From an uncultured Eubacteriales bacterium (GTDB lineage Bacteria > Bacillota > Clostridia > Oscillospirales > CAG-272): a stretch of 64,000 nt of DNA. The notes beneath the pieces are model-generated. The model saw nothing but the letters and a program-made list of their open reading frames with translations, was not told the origin of the DNA and made no database searches. Made by a program: the position numbers and the translations under genes. This document shows, one piece after another, positions 1 through 8,480 of this stretch. The stretch is from positions 1-64,000 of the forward strand of contig CAJKPX010000008.1 in the NCBI GenBank assembly GCA_905201895.1, read 5' to 3'. Position 1 is the first letter of the stretch. Every line of letters begins with the position of its first letter.

Positions 1-23
1 GCCTACCGTCGGCTTTTTTGCGC

Positions 24-60
24 AGGGGCTGCGCCAATGACGCAGCCCCTTTTTTATTTT
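24..60 (+). terminator. Intrinsic terminator of an off-window gene
   Basis: A perfect ten-base stem (AGGGGCTGCG pairing with CGCAGCCCCT, loop of seven) is followed by a T-rich run on the plus strand. The T run lies on the plus-strand side only, so it should stop transcription entering from the left. It overlaps the 3' end of the converging minus-strand gene by a few bases. Confidence 0.75.
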
Positions 61-1283
61 TTCTTTTTGCTCTTCTTTTTGTCACGCTCCGTCGGAACCT
101 TTGCAGGCTCGGCGGCGGGCGCTTTCGCGGGGGAGGGCTCTGTTGACGAAGCTTTTGACGCCTCCTCTGCGGCTTCGGTTGCTTTTTCCTTGTTCAGATC
201 CTCGCGCAGGAGCTTATAGAGCGTTGCGGCAACGGGAACCGACACGAGCATGCCGGGAATTCCGAACATTCCGCCGCCAACCGTTACGGCAACGAGCACC
301 CAGATGCCGGGAAGCCCGATCGAGGCGCCCACTACGCGCGGATAGATGAGGTTGTTTTCGAGCTGCTGCAGGATCATGATAAAGACCAGAAAGATCAGTG
401 CCTTGATGGGCGAGACGGTCAGAATCATGAACGCACCGCCGAATGCGCCGATGTAGCAGCCTGCAACGGGAATGAGTGCTGTAAAGGCAACGAGTGCACT
501 CACCATTGCAGCATAGGGCAGGCGCAAAATCCACATGCCGGTCATGCAAAGGAGTCCGAGAATGACCGCCTCGGTGCATTGCCCAATGATGAATCTGCGG
601 AAGGAGTCGTGCAGCACCGCACAAACGTGCAAAATTCTCTCGATCCGGTGCGGCTTGAGAAAACGGCGACCGAGGCGCGTGAATTGAGCCGCCAGCTGTT
701 CCTTTTGCAGGAGCAGGTAGGTTGCGAAGATCACAGCGATCAGTGCGGTCATGAGCCCGCCAAATACCGAGGCAATCACGTTGATTACGATCTGAAGCAG
801 GCTACCCACACCCGAGACAATCATGTCGAGTGTATTTTCAAGCTTGGAGCTCCAATCAATCGAGAAGAGCGAGTCAAAGGTTTTATGGGAGAGCAGTCCC
901 CATTCCTTGAGTCGGACGATCGCGGCACGGATCAAGCCGGGAATCTCGTTGATCATCATTTTCACGCAATTGATCAGTTGAGGCAGGATCAAGGCGACCA
1001 CGAGCAACAGAATCAGGAGCACGGCAAGGAAGGAAAGAATGAGGCACACGGGGCGCCTCGTTTTTTGCAGAAGCACCTTTCTGGTTCTCGGAAACCAAAT
1101 TCGCTCGAGCGCAACCATGAGAATGTTTACCACGTAAGCCACCGCGCAGCCGATCAGAAGCGGCGATGCCGCGCCGACGAGAGCGGGGATCAAACCGCTC
1201 ACCGTTGGCCAGTAATAAATGGCAAGAAAGAGCAGGAAGACGCAAACGCAAATGCGGATGCAGGTTTTCCGGGTCGGATTCAT
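54..1283 (-). CDS. AI-2E family transporter (PerM/YdiK-like membrane protein)
   Basis: A 409-residue polytopic membrane protein of the AI-2E exporter family (formerly DUF20/UPF0118). Hydrophobic segments run from about residue 10 to 360, with a long soluble stretch around 110-150, as is typical of the family. The last 45 residues are a Lys/Glu/Ala/Pro-rich tail ending in a run of lysines, probably cytoplasmic. Family members have been linked to autoinducer-2 or small-molecule export and sodium/proton antiport, so the substrate cannot be read from sequence. It begins eight bases after the HAD phosphatase gene and is the last gene of a three-gene minus-strand operon. Confidence 0.85.
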   Translation of the reverse strand: MNPTRKTCIRICVCVFLLFLAIYYWPTVSGLIPALVGAASPLLIGCAVAYVVNILMVALERIWFPRTRKVLLQKTRRPVCLILSFLAVLLILLLVVALILPQLINCVKMMINEIPGLIRAAIVRLKEWGLLSHKTFDSLFSIDWSSKLENTLDMIVSGVGSLLQIVINVIASVFGGLMTALIAVIFATYLLLQKEQLAAQFTRLGRRFLKPHRIERILHVCAVLHDSFRRFIIGQCTEAVILGLLCMTGMWILRLPYAAMVSALVAFTALIPVAGCYIGAFGGAFMILTVSPIKALIFLVFIMILQQLENNLIYPRVVGASIGLPGIWVLVAVTVGGGMFGIPGMLVSVPVAATLYKLLREDLNKEKATEAAEEASKASSTEPSPAKAPAAEPAKVPTERDKKKSKKKK

Positions 1284-1291
1284 GGTACTTG

Positions 1292-2110
1292 TCAGAACAT
1301 TGCCTGATCCACGTTGTCGAGTGAATCAAAGGTGAAGTCGGGACGGTCTGCCTCCTCGGCTGCCTCCACGTCGGCAGGCTGGGTCTCACCCGAAAGCACG
1401 AGAACAGCCGTGACTCCGTGGCGCTTGCCGATTGCAATGTCGGTGTAGAGACGGTCGCCGAAAATGCACATTTCCTCCTTGGTGCAACCGGTTGCCTCGC
1501 AGATCATCTCAACCGTTTCCTTATAGGGCTTGCCGAAATAGGTGGGAACCTTGCCCGTGGATGCCGTTACAAATGCCGCAATCGCACCGCTGTCGGGAAT
1601 AAAACCGGTTTCGGTGGGGCAATTGAAGTCGGGGTGGGTGGAAAGATATTCCGAGCCGCCGCGGATCAGACGGCAGGCATTGTCGAGCTTTTCGTAGGTA
1701 AGGGTAGTGTCAAAGCTGGTGATTACGATGTCGGCACGCTCCTCCTTGCCGGTGAGCAGATGGATGCCGCGCTCGCGGAAATTGTTCACCAGATCGTCGG
1801 TTCCAACGAGGTAAACGCTCTTGCCCGCGCGGTGACGGAGCAGAAATTCTGCGGTGACGTCACCCGAGGTCATGATCTCGTCGGCAGTCGGCTCAAAGCC
1901 GAGGCGCGTCAGCTTTTCGAGATAGAAGGAAGGGGAGTGCGACGCGTTGTTCGTGAAGAACAGAACGCGTCTGCCGCTTTTGCGCAGGTTTTTAATGAAG
2001 CGGATGGCATAGGGAAACACCTGATTGCCCAGGTAGATTGTGCCGTCCATGTCAAAGATATAGAGCTTTTTGTTTTTCAGAACCGAAATGTCGGGATTTT
2101 TGAATTCCAT
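1292..2110 (-). CDS. HAD-IIA family sugar/polyol phosphatase (NagD/AraL type)
   Basis: A 272-residue haloacid-dehalogenase phosphatase. Motif I is DMDGT at residues 20-24 (nucleophile D20, acid D22), motif II is in LFFTNN, and a late motif with FGDRLYTDIAIG supplies the metal-binding aspartates. The size and motifs fit the C2-capped HAD-IIA group (NagD, AraL, glycerol-phosphate phosphatases). I chose the ATG at 2110 because AAAGGAGA lies just upstream; the frame is open further upstream but without a good site. It follows the glycerol-1-phosphate dehydrogenase gene by 20 bases. The same pairing (araL-araM) occurs in Bacillus subtilis, which suggests a polyol-phosphate substrate; this is inference. 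Confidence 0.85.
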   Translation of the reverse strand: MEFKNPDISVLKNKKLYIFDMDGTIYLGNQVFPYAIRFIKNLRKSGRRVLFFTNNASHSPSFYLEKLTRLGFEPTADEIMTSGDVTAEFLLRHRAGKSVYLVGTDDLVNNFRERGIHLLTGKEERADIVITSFDTTLTYEKLDNACRLIRGGSEYLSTHPDFNCPTETGFIPDSGAIAAFVTASTGKVPTYFGKPYKETVEMICEATGCTKEEMCIFGDRLYTDIAIGKRHGVTAVLVLSGETQPADVEAAEEADRPDFTFDSLDNVDQAMF

Positions 2111-2130
2111 GTTAATCTCCTTTTCCAATA

Positions 2131-3402
2131 TCAGAGCTTGAGCGATTTGATGCCGAGCGCGTAGGCGAGCCAAAGGACGGTGTAGCGGTCCTTGAGGTCC
2201 TTTGCCCAAAGAACTGCATCGTCGAGCACCTTGTCACCGTAGAACTTATGGAACTCGTTGATATCGAGTCCGATCGCGTTGACGTAGGTGAGCATGGTAG
2301 CATAGGAGGGCGCGTCACGCAGGATTTCGCAGATCGCATCCCAATTTGCGGCAAACTGCTCGGTGTTGATGTCGGCGTAAAGCCCAACCTTTTCCTGCAG
2401 AGCGATGATGCCGTCGGCGGCGGTGGTGTAAACGCGGCGGATTTCGGTGTCAACCGCTGCCTTGTCATGATTGTATGCGGCAAAGGGCGGCTTGAGGGCG
2501 AGGAGCTGCTCGCGGAGCTGTGCGGTTGCGGCTGCGGCGTAAAGTACGTCGATGCCGTGGAGATAGTAGGGGGTGTTATTGAGGAGTCCCGTAATCTCGA
2601 AATAGTGAGAGAGGTGGTGCTCACTGCCCGATGCGGGGCGCGAATTTCCAACGTAGCTCATCATAATGCCGACCATGACCAGACCCTCCATGAGGTTTCC
2701 GATCGCAGCCTTGTCGCGTGCGAGCACTGCTTCTGCGGTGCCCTCGGTCTTTTTCACGGTCTCCATGACCGTGTTGTAAACGTATTCACAGAAATATTCA
2801 CCGCGGAGCAGATGCGCAAGCTTCCAGTCGTTGAGGCAGGAATATTTGCCGATGATGTCGCCGTAGCCCGAGCGAAGCATATCTGCGGGCGCGGTGCAGA
2901 TCACCTCATTCTCGGCAACGATTGCGTAGGGAACACGTGCGTTGAGCGTTACCTTCATCTCCTCCAGAATGAGCGCCGAGCCAACCGACGCATAGCCGTC
3001 CATTGAGGGCGCGGTTGCAACGATCACGTAGCGCAGACCTGCCGCAAAGGAAACCTGCTTGCAAAGGTCGTTGATCACACCTGATCCGATTCCGAGCACA
3101 AGATCGGTGCCCTCTGCCATTTTCGCCTCGATCGCGGCAATGGCATTCTCGTTGGGGACCACAATCTCCTTACCGAAGATCATCTCGGATGCAACCTTTG
3201 CGCCGAGAACCGCCTTCACGCGGTCACCGCAGAGCGGGTAGGTGTTCTCATCAGCAACCAAATGGATGCGGGAGAAGGGCTCACAAATTTCAGCAAGGCG
3301 CTCGATCACGCCGTCACCGATCTCAACGTAGCGGATGTCACAGGGGTGCACCTTTCCGCAGGCACAATCGGTTTTTCCGCCGAGTACAGCTTTCATGTCC
3401 AT
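2131..3402 (-). CDS. egsA: sn-glycerol-1-phosphate dehydrogenase (AraM/EgsA family)
   Basis: A 423-residue protein of the iron-alcohol-dehydrogenase-like fold that reduces dihydroxyacetone phosphate to sn-glycerol 1-phosphate with NAD(P)H. The nucleotide-binding stretch LGIGSGVINDLCK and the following TAPSMDGYAS match the AraM/archaeal G1P dehydrogenase family, and the metal site includes the histidines in SEHHLSHYFE and in HGIDVLY. The N-terminus carries extra cysteines (CACGKVHPC) that are common in clostridial homologues. In Bacillus the product feeds heptaprenylglyceryl phosphate made by PcrB. First gene of the minus-strand operon and directly downstream of a clear promoter. Confidence 0.9.
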   Translation of the reverse strand: MDMKAVLGGKTDCACGKVHPCDIRYVEIGDGVIERLAEICEPFSRIHLVADENTYPLCGDRVKAVLGAKVASEMIFGKEIVVPNENAIAAIEAKMAEGTDLVLGIGSGVINDLCKQVSFAAGLRYVIVATAPSMDGYASVGSALILEEMKVTLNARVPYAIVAENEVICTAPADMLRSGYGDIIGKYSCLNDWKLAHLLRGEYFCEYVYNTVMETVKKTEGTAEAVLARDKAAIGNLMEGLVMVGIMMSYVGNSRPASGSEHHLSHYFEITGLLNNTPYYLHGIDVLYAAAATAQLREQLLALKPPFAAYNHDKAAVDTEIRRVYTTAADGIIALQEKVGLYADINTEQFAANWDAICEILRDAPSYATMLTYVNAIGLDINEFHKFYGDKVLDDAVLWAKDLKDRYTVLWLAYALGIKSLKL

Positions 3403-3449
3403 GTTTCAAAATCCTTTCTGAGATTGAAAATCATATTTATACATCCTAA

Positions 3450-3478
3450 ATCATATCACATAATTGTCGAAAGGTCAA
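3450..3478 (-). promoter_or_regulatory. Sigma-A-type promoter for the egsA operon
   Basis: On the minus strand TTGACC (3473-3478) and TATGAT (3450-3455) are separated by 17 bases, about 50 bases upstream of the egsA start. It faces away from the promoter of the acyltransferase gene, so this intergenic region is a divergent promoter pair. Confidence 0.75.
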
Positions 3479-3574
3479 TAGCTTGCGAAAAAAAAGGAAA
3501 TTTTCCGATATTCAATGCCCAAATACGCAAGATTTTTTTGCAGCTCTCCAAGCGAATAAACGGAATAAAATCTA

Positions 3575-3603
3575 TTGACTTTTCGGGGGTATTGTGGTAC
3601 AAT
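3575..3603 (+). promoter_or_regulatory. Sigma-A-type promoter for the PlsC-like gene
   Basis: TTGACT (3575-3580) and TACAAT (3598-3603) with a 17-base spacer. The mRNA would start near 3610 and have a leader of about 90 bases before the acyltransferase start. Confidence 0.8.
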
Positions 3604-3701
3604 ATAACTGATAAAAGCTCGCGCCGTGGCAGGTTGTCATGTGGGCGAGAGCGCTTCGGAAAGGTGTCTTTTCGCAATTGCGCGAGAAGCAGGAAATGCA
3701 A

Positions 3702-4502
3702 ATGATTCTGAATTTGATTTTTTTGGCAATTGCCGCGCTTTGCACGGGCGGCGTGTATCTGTTCGGCGCACCCATCAGCCCTTGGTGGGCGCTTCTGATC
3801 CTGCCCGCTTCCTTCTTGGGGGCTGTGATCGTATTTTTTCTCTTTCTTTTCGTCTGCTCGCTCTTTCTTCCCAAGCGTCGACCGATCGACACACCCAAGC
3901 CCTTTTGCGTTTGGATGATCTGGGTTGCCATGTATTGGGTGATGAGTCTGCTGCGCGTAAAGGTTACGCTCAAGGGTGGGGAAAAGCTTCCCGCAGAGCC
4001 CTGTATTCTTGTGAGCAATCATCGCTCGGGATTTGATCCGATGATCGTGCTTTCAGCCATGGGCGGCAAGAAAATCGCCTTTATCTCCAAGGAGGCAAAT
4101 TTCAAAATTCCGATCGTTGGCAACTTTATTTATCATGCGGGATTTCTTGCCATCGACCGCGGAAACGGCATGCGTGCACTCCGCACGCTCAAGTTCGCCG
4201 CAGAGATGGTCAAGGCAGGGAAGGTTGATGTTATGGGCATCTATCCGGAGGGCACCCGCAGCAAAACAGGCGAGCTTCTGCGCTTCAAGTCGGGCGCGTT
4301 TCTGCTCGCGAAGCGCGCCGATGCCCCCATTGCCGTGATGGCAACCAAGGGTACCGATCGCGTATTCCGCAATTTCCCGTTCCGTTCCACGCAGGTCGAG
4401 CTTGAGATACTCGACGTGATCTCGCGCGAGGAGGTTGCCGAGCTTCCGCACGAGGAAATCAGCACACGCACCCGTACTATGATCGAGAAAGCCCTGCGCT
4501 GA
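3702..4502 (+). CDS. Lysophospholipid/1-acylglycerol-3-phosphate acyltransferase (PlsC family)
   Basis: A 266-residue membrane-associated acyltransferase that probably converts lysophosphatidic acid to phosphatidic acid. Two hydrophobic segments at the N-terminus (about residues 3-50) precede the acyltransferase domain with the catalytic HX4D motif in SNHRSGFDP and the substrate-binding YPEGTRSKTG block. I chose the ATG at 3702 because AGG (3691-3693) sits eight bases upstream; the ATG at 3696 and the open frame before it are less well placed. It stands alone under its own promoter, divergent from the glycerol-1-phosphate dehydrogenase operon, so both sides of the region concern glycerol-phosphate lipids. 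Confidence 0.88.
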   Translation: MILNLIFLAIAALCTGGVYLFGAPISPWWALLILPASFLGAVIVFFLFLFVCSLFLPKRRPIDTPKPFCVWMIWVAMYWVMSLLRVKVTLKGGEKLPAEPCILVSNHRSGFDPMIVLSAMGGKKIAFISKEANFKIPIVGNFIYHAGFLAIDRGNGMRALRTLKFAAEMVKAGKVDVMGIYPEGTRSKTGELLRFKSGAFLLAKRADAPIAVMATKGTDRVFRNFPFRSTQVELEILDVISREEVAELPHEEISTRTRTMIEKALR

Positions 4503-4599
4503 TCCGAGTCTTCCGATTTTTTTGCGCGACTTCGCCTTTTTACTACAAAATCACGGGAAAAAATGCGCGAAAAAAACGGAATTTTGTGGTAATAGGGGA

Positions 4600-4628
4600 T
4601 TGACAGTTTTCTGCTTTTATTGTATAAT
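4600..4628 (+). promoter_or_regulatory. Consensus sigma-A promoter of the purine operon
   Basis: Perfect TTGACA (4600-4605) and TATAAT (4623-4628) hexamers separated by 17 bases. Transcription should start near 4635, just ahead of the ZTP aptamer. Confidence 0.92.
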
Positions 4629-4639
4629 ATAACAGTAAG

Positions 4640-4717
4640 AGGTTTTCTGCGACTGACGGAGAGTGGAGTTACCCACATGGAAGCAGGAAATAATCACCGT
4701 CGACCGTCTGGGCAGTT
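4640..4717 (+). ncRNA. ZTP riboswitch aptamer (pfl motif)
   Basis: The leader carries the conserved parts of the pfl/ZTP aptamer: a GACUGACGG strand, a small GUGG...CCAC hairpin with GGAAGC after it, and the 3' block CCGUCGACCGUCUGGGCA. The family consensus has GACUGGCG pairing with CGCC; here GACG pairs with CGUC, a compensatory change that keeps the pairing. ZTP (and ZMP) accumulate when 10-formyl-tetrahydrofolate is scarce, so binding should switch on the purine and glyA genes downstream. Identified by eye from the motif, not by a covariance-model search. Confidence 0.85.
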
Positions 4718-4756
4718 CTATCTTGATAGGGTAGGTCTGCCCTGATTTTGTTTTTG
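4710..4756 (+). terminator. Riboswitch-controlled terminator of the purine operon
   Basis: GGGCAG (4710-4715) can pair with CTGCCC (4737-4742), with an inner CTATC/GATAG hairpin, followed by TGATTTTGTTTTTG. The GGGC strand is also part of the conserved aptamer 3' end, so ligand binding and terminator formation should exclude each other. This is the layout of an ON-type ZTP switch. Confidence 0.8.
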
Positions 4757-4781
4757 AAAAAAAGAAAGGACGATCTTCAAC

Positions 4782-5276
4782 ATGAAAAAAGTTGCTGTAA
4801 TTATGGGAAGTGATAGTGATCTGCCGGTTGTAGAGCGGGCAATGACCACGCTTGATGAGTACGGTGTACCTTACGAGGTGCACGTATTTTCCGCGCACAG
4901 AACGCCCGAGGAGGCAAGAGCCTTCGCATCCTCCGCTCGTCAGAACGGCTTTGGCGTGATGATCGCGGCAGCAGGAATGGCTGCGCATCTTGCAGGGGCA
5001 ATTGCCGCTAACACCACCCTTCCTGTCATTGGAATTCCCGTAAAGGCGAAATATTTAGACGGCATTGACGCTTTGCTGTCCACGGTTCAGATGCCCACCG
5101 GTATCCCGGTTGCAACTGTTGCCATCGACGGAGCTGCCAATGCCGCTTTGCTTTCGGTGCAGATCCTTGCAGTCGAGGACGTCGCTCTGGCAGAGAAGCT
5201 TGATGAGGCACGTCGCGCGGGTGCGCAGAAGGTGCTGGAGAAAAACGCTGCCATCGAGGCAAAATACAATCACTGA
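4782..5276 (+). CDS. purE: 5-(carboxyamino)imidazole ribonucleotide mutase (class I PurE)
   Basis: A 164-residue cytoplasmic enzyme of de novo purine synthesis that makes CAIR. The signature GSDSDLPV near the N-terminus, the SAHRTPE block and AAAGMAAHLAG match class I PurE. No purK is present nearby, so whether N5-CAIR or AIR plus bicarbonate is the substrate cannot be judged from the window. First structural gene after the ZTP riboswitch; the start follows AAAGAAAGGA. Confidence 0.95.
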   Translation: MKKVAVIMGSDSDLPVVERAMTTLDEYGVPYEVHVFSAHRTPEEARAFASSARQNGFGVMIAAAGMAAHLAGAIAANTTLPVIGIPVKAKYLDGIDALLSTVQMPTGIPVATVAIDGAANAALLSVQILAVEDVALAEKLDEARRAGAQKVLEKNAAIEAKYNH

Positions 5277-5317
5277 TCTGACAGATATCATTCGGCTGAG
5301 TCAAACGGAGGTTTTTT

Positions 5318-6745
5318 ATGGGAGGCTTTTTTGGAGCAGTATGTAAGCAAGATGCAATTGCGGATGTCTTTTTCGGCACCGACTATCATTCTCACTTAGG
5401 TACTGCACGCGCAGGAATGGCAGCTTATGACGAGGTCATTGGCTTGCAAAGAGATATTCACAATATCCAGAATTCTCCGTTCCGAACAAAATTTGAACAC
5501 ATTTTCGATGAAATGAAGGGCTGCTCCGCGATCGGATGCATCAGCGATGCCGATCCTCAGCCGCTCCTGATCCGCTCCAAGCTCGGCACCTTTGCGATCT
5601 GCATGGTTGGTGTAATCAATAATGCAGACAAGCTCATTGAGCAGTATCTTGCCTGCGACGGAGGCTACTATTCAGCTATGACGGGCGGTCGGGTCAACTC
5701 ACTCGAATTGCTTGCGGCTCTGATCTCACAGCGCGACAACTTTGCAGATGGCATCCGCTTCGCACAGCAATCAATCGAGGGATCGGCTTCCGTCCTGATC
5801 CTCAAGGAGGGCGGGAATATCATCGCGGCGAGAGATTTGCTTGGAAGAACTCCCGTGGAGATCGGTGAGCGCGACGGTGATCTTTGCGCCTCCTTTGAGT
5901 CCTTTGCCTGCCAAAAGCTTGGGTATAGCGTGAAACGGGAGCTGGGCCCCGGGGAGATCGTGGAGCTCTCCTTGGAGCATGGAATCGAGCAGCTGGCAGC
6001 GCCGGGTGAAAAAATGCGGATGTGCGCATTTTTATGGACCTATTACGGATATCCCGCATCGACCTATGAGGGCGTGAACGTGGAGGTCATGCGAAATCGC
6101 GACGGCATGATCATGGCGGAGCACGACAGCGAGGTCGGCGACATTGAGCATGTTGACTACGTAAGCGGTCTTCCGGATTCGGGTACCCCTCATGCCATCG
6201 GATATGCAAATCAAAGTCATATTCCGTTTGCAAGACCGTATATCAAATATACGCCTACGTGGGCACGCAGCTTTACTCCGCAAAGACAGGTGGAGCGAGA
6301 AAAGGTTGCGAAGATGAAGCAGATCCCCATTCGGGAGCTGATAGACGGAAAGAATCTGCTCTTCATGGACGATTCGATTGTGCGTGGAACCCAGCTCAAG
6401 GAAACGGTGGAGTTCCTTTATGAAAACGGCGCGAAGGCGGTTCATATGAGATCGGGCTGTCCTCCCATTATGTACAGCTGTAAATATCTCAATTTCTCGC
6501 GCTCCAACAGTGATATGGAGCTGCTTGCCAGACGCGTGATTATGGATCTCGAGGGCGAGGCGGGCTTTGCATATTTGGAGGAGTACAGCCGTTCGGATAC
6601 CGAGCGCGGAAAAGCGCTCAGAGAAGCTATCTGTAAAAAATTCAATTTCACATCCCTCGAGTTCCAGTCTCTTGAGGGAATCATTGAGGCGATCGGCATC
6701 GATCCCTGCAAGCTTTGCACTTATTGCTGGAACGGAAAAGAATAA
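5318..6745 (+). CDS. purF: PurF-like amidophosphoribosyltransferase lacking the glutaminase residues
   Basis: A 475-residue two-domain PurF homologue. The phosphoribosyltransferase domain is intact, with the PRPP loop DDSIVRGT at 351-358. Cysteines in RMCAF, the GCPPIMYSC block and the C-terminal CKLCTYC match the positions of the [4Fe-4S] ligands in Bacillus-type PurF. The N-terminal glutaminase domain is present as a fold, but the protein begins MGGFFG where canonical PurF has the catalytic Cys (CGIFG), and the oxyanion-hole HNGNLVN is replaced by VGVINNA. It should not hydrolyse glutamine and may use free ammonia or a partner. Similar MGGFFG proteins are, to my knowledge, widespread in Clostridia and Bacteroidetes. 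Second gene of the purine operon. Confidence 0.82.
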   Translation: MGGFFGAVCKQDAIADVFFGTDYHSHLGTARAGMAAYDEVIGLQRDIHNIQNSPFRTKFEHIFDEMKGCSAIGCISDADPQPLLIRSKLGTFAICMVGVINNADKLIEQYLACDGGYYSAMTGGRVNSLELLAALISQRDNFADGIRFAQQSIEGSASVLILKEGGNIIAARDLLGRTPVEIGERDGDLCASFESFACQKLGYSVKRELGPGEIVELSLEHGIEQLAAPGEKMRMCAFLWTYYGYPASTYEGVNVEVMRNRDGMIMAEHDSEVGDIEHVDYVSGLPDSGTPHAIGYANQSHIPFARPYIKYTPTWARSFTPQRQVEREKVAKMKQIPIRELIDGKNLLFMDDSIVRGTQLKETVEFLYENGAKAVHMRSGCPPIMYSCKYLNFSRSNSDMELLARRVIMDLEGEAGFAYLEEYSRSDTERGKALREAICKKFNFTSLEFQSLEGIIEAIGIDPCKLCTYCWNGKE

Positions 6746-6786
6746 AAGAATACGATATGAACATAATTTGAAGGGAGTCTTACAAC

Positions 6787-7833
6787 ATGAAAAATTCCAA
6801 GTCTGAAAGCTACGCAGCGGCGGGTGTGGATATCACTGCGGGTTACCGTGCCGTTGAACTGATGAAGAGCCACATTGCTCGCACGAGAAACGAGGGATGC
6901 CTCGACGATGTTGGCGGCTTCGGCGGATGCTTTGGTTTGAATCTCGGCGGCATGGAGGAGCCCGTTCTCGTATCGGGAACCGACGGCTGCGGTACGAAGG
7001 TCAAGATGGCGATCCTGATGGACAAGCACGATACCATCGGTATTGACGCGGTTGCAATGTGTGTCAACGACATTATCTGCTGCGGCGCAAAGCCCCTGTT
7101 CTTTTTGGATTATATCGCGTGCGGTAAGAATATTCCCGAAAAGATCGCCGCGATCGTGAGCGGTGTTGCCGAGGGCTGCGTGCAGTCTGGCGCGGCACTC
7201 ATCGGCGGCGAGACGGCAGAGCATCCCGGTATGATGCCGGTGGAGGACTATGACCTCGCAGGCTTTGCGGTCGGTATCGTGGACAAGAAAAAGATTCTTG
7301 ATAACACGAGAATGGCAGAGGGCGACGTTGTGATCGCGCTTGCATCGAGCGGCGTGCACTCCAACGGCTTCTCGCTCGTTCGTAAGGTGTTCGACATCGA
7401 CCACAATCCCGCAAATCTCTATGAGGCATGCGAGGCACTCGGCGGCAAGTCGATCGCCGAGACCCTGCTCACCCCCACCCGTATCTACGTCAAGAGCGTG
7501 CTGGCACTTCTTGAGAAGGTAGACGTTAAGGGCATCAGCCATATCACGGGCGGCGGCTTCTATGAAAATATCCCGAGATCCATCCCGAAGGGACTTTCGG
7601 CAAAAATCGAAAAATCGGCGGTCAAGGTGCTTCCGATCTTTGATCTGATCGCAAAGACCGGAAACGTTCCGGAGCGCGATATGTACAACACCTATAATAT
7701 GGGCGTTGGCATGAGCATCGTGGTTCCCGCAGGCGAGGTTGATGCGGCACTTGAGATTCTTCGTGCAAACGGCGAGGATGCTTACGTGATCGGCGAGATC
7801 GTCAAGGGTGACGATGGCGTGGTGTTCTGCTGA
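6787..7833 (+). CDS. purM: Phosphoribosylformylglycinamidine cyclo-ligase (AIR synthetase)
   Basis: A 348-residue enzyme closing the imidazole ring: FGAM plus ATP gives AIR. The N-terminal SYAAAGVDI, the GTDGCGTKVK nucleotide site, AMCVNDIICCGAKPLFFLDY and the GGETAEHPGM block are those of PurM. The length is normal for the family. Its stop codon overlaps the purN start by one base (TGATG), so the two are translationally coupled. Confidence 0.96.
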   Translation: MKNSKSESYAAAGVDITAGYRAVELMKSHIARTRNEGCLDDVGGFGGCFGLNLGGMEEPVLVSGTDGCGTKVKMAILMDKHDTIGIDAVAMCVNDIICCGAKPLFFLDYIACGKNIPEKIAAIVSGVAEGCVQSGAALIGGETAEHPGMMPVEDYDLAGFAVGIVDKKKILDNTRMAEGDVVIALASSGVHSNGFSLVRKVFDIDHNPANLYEACEALGGKSIAETLLTPTRIYVKSVLALLEKVDVKGISHITGGGFYENIPRSIPKGLSAKIEKSAVKVLPIFDLIAKTGNVPERDMYNTYNMGVGMSIVVPAGEVDAALEILRANGEDAYVIGEIVKGDDGVVFC

Positions 7834-8480
7834 TGAGTGCGCAGAACACAAAAATTGCCGTTCTGGTATCAGGCGGTGGCACGAATCTGCAGGCATTGAT
7901 CGACGCCGAGGCGCGCGGTGAGCTCGGCAACGGCAAGATCTCCCTGGTGCTTGCCTCCAAGCCCGACGTCTATGCACTCGAGCGTGCCAAGAATCACGGC
8001 ATTCCGTCGCAGGTTCTTGCAAGACGTGATTTTGATAGCATCGCTGCTTACTCCAAGGCGCTTGCCGATACATTGGTGGCGGCTGAGATTGACCTCGTTG
8101 TGCTCGCGGGCTTCCTCACGATCATCGACGAACAGGTCTACGAAAAATTCCCCAACCGCATCCTCAACGTGCATCCCGCTCTGATCCCTTCCTTCTGCGG
8201 AAAAGGGTACTACGGTCTGCACGTGCACGAGGCTGCACTTGAGAAGGGCGTTCGCGTGTCTGGTGCCACGGTGCATATCGTCACACCCGAATGTGATGCA
8301 GGACCGATCGTTCTGCAAAAGGCTGTGGAGGTGCTTCAGGATGACACGCCCGAGAGCCTCCAGAAGCGCATTATGGTCGAGGCGGAGTGGAAAATTCTGC
8401 CTGAGGCGGTGCGTCTGTTCTGCGACGGCAGAATTGAAGTAGTGAATGAAAAAGTGTACATAAAAGGAGAAGAAAAATGA
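7833..8480 (+). CDS. purN: Phosphoribosylglycinamide formyltransferase (GART)
   Basis: A 215-residue enzyme transferring a formyl group from 10-formyl-tetrahydrofolate to GAR. Visible motifs are the N-terminal VLVSGGGTNLQALID, the catalytic Asn and His in NVHPALIPSF, and the Asp in the ECDAGPI loop. Because its cofactor is the molecule whose shortage raises ZTP, control by the upstream riboswitch is sensible. The stop overlaps the next gene's start (ATGA). Confidence 0.95.
   Translation: MSAQNTKIAVLVSGGGTNLQALIDAEARGELGNGKISLVLASKPDVYALERAKNHGIPSQVLARRDFDSIAAYSKALADTLVAAEIDLVVLAGFLTIIDEQVYEKFPNRILNVHPALIPSFCGKGYYGLHVHEAALEKGVRVSGATVHIVTPECDAGPIVLQKAVEVLQDDTPESLQKRIMVEAEWKILPEAVRLFCDGRIEVVNEKVYIKGEEK

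Noticed and set aside
579..1307. Long plus-strand open frame opposite the AI-2E transporter
   Set aside because: It is the antisense shadow of a gene with clear family features; no ribosome-binding site and no recognisable protein pattern.
3403..3574. Riboswitch upstream of egsA or the PlsC-like gene
   Set aside because: Both leaders are short and AT-rich; no conserved aptamer strands or alternative hairpins are visible.
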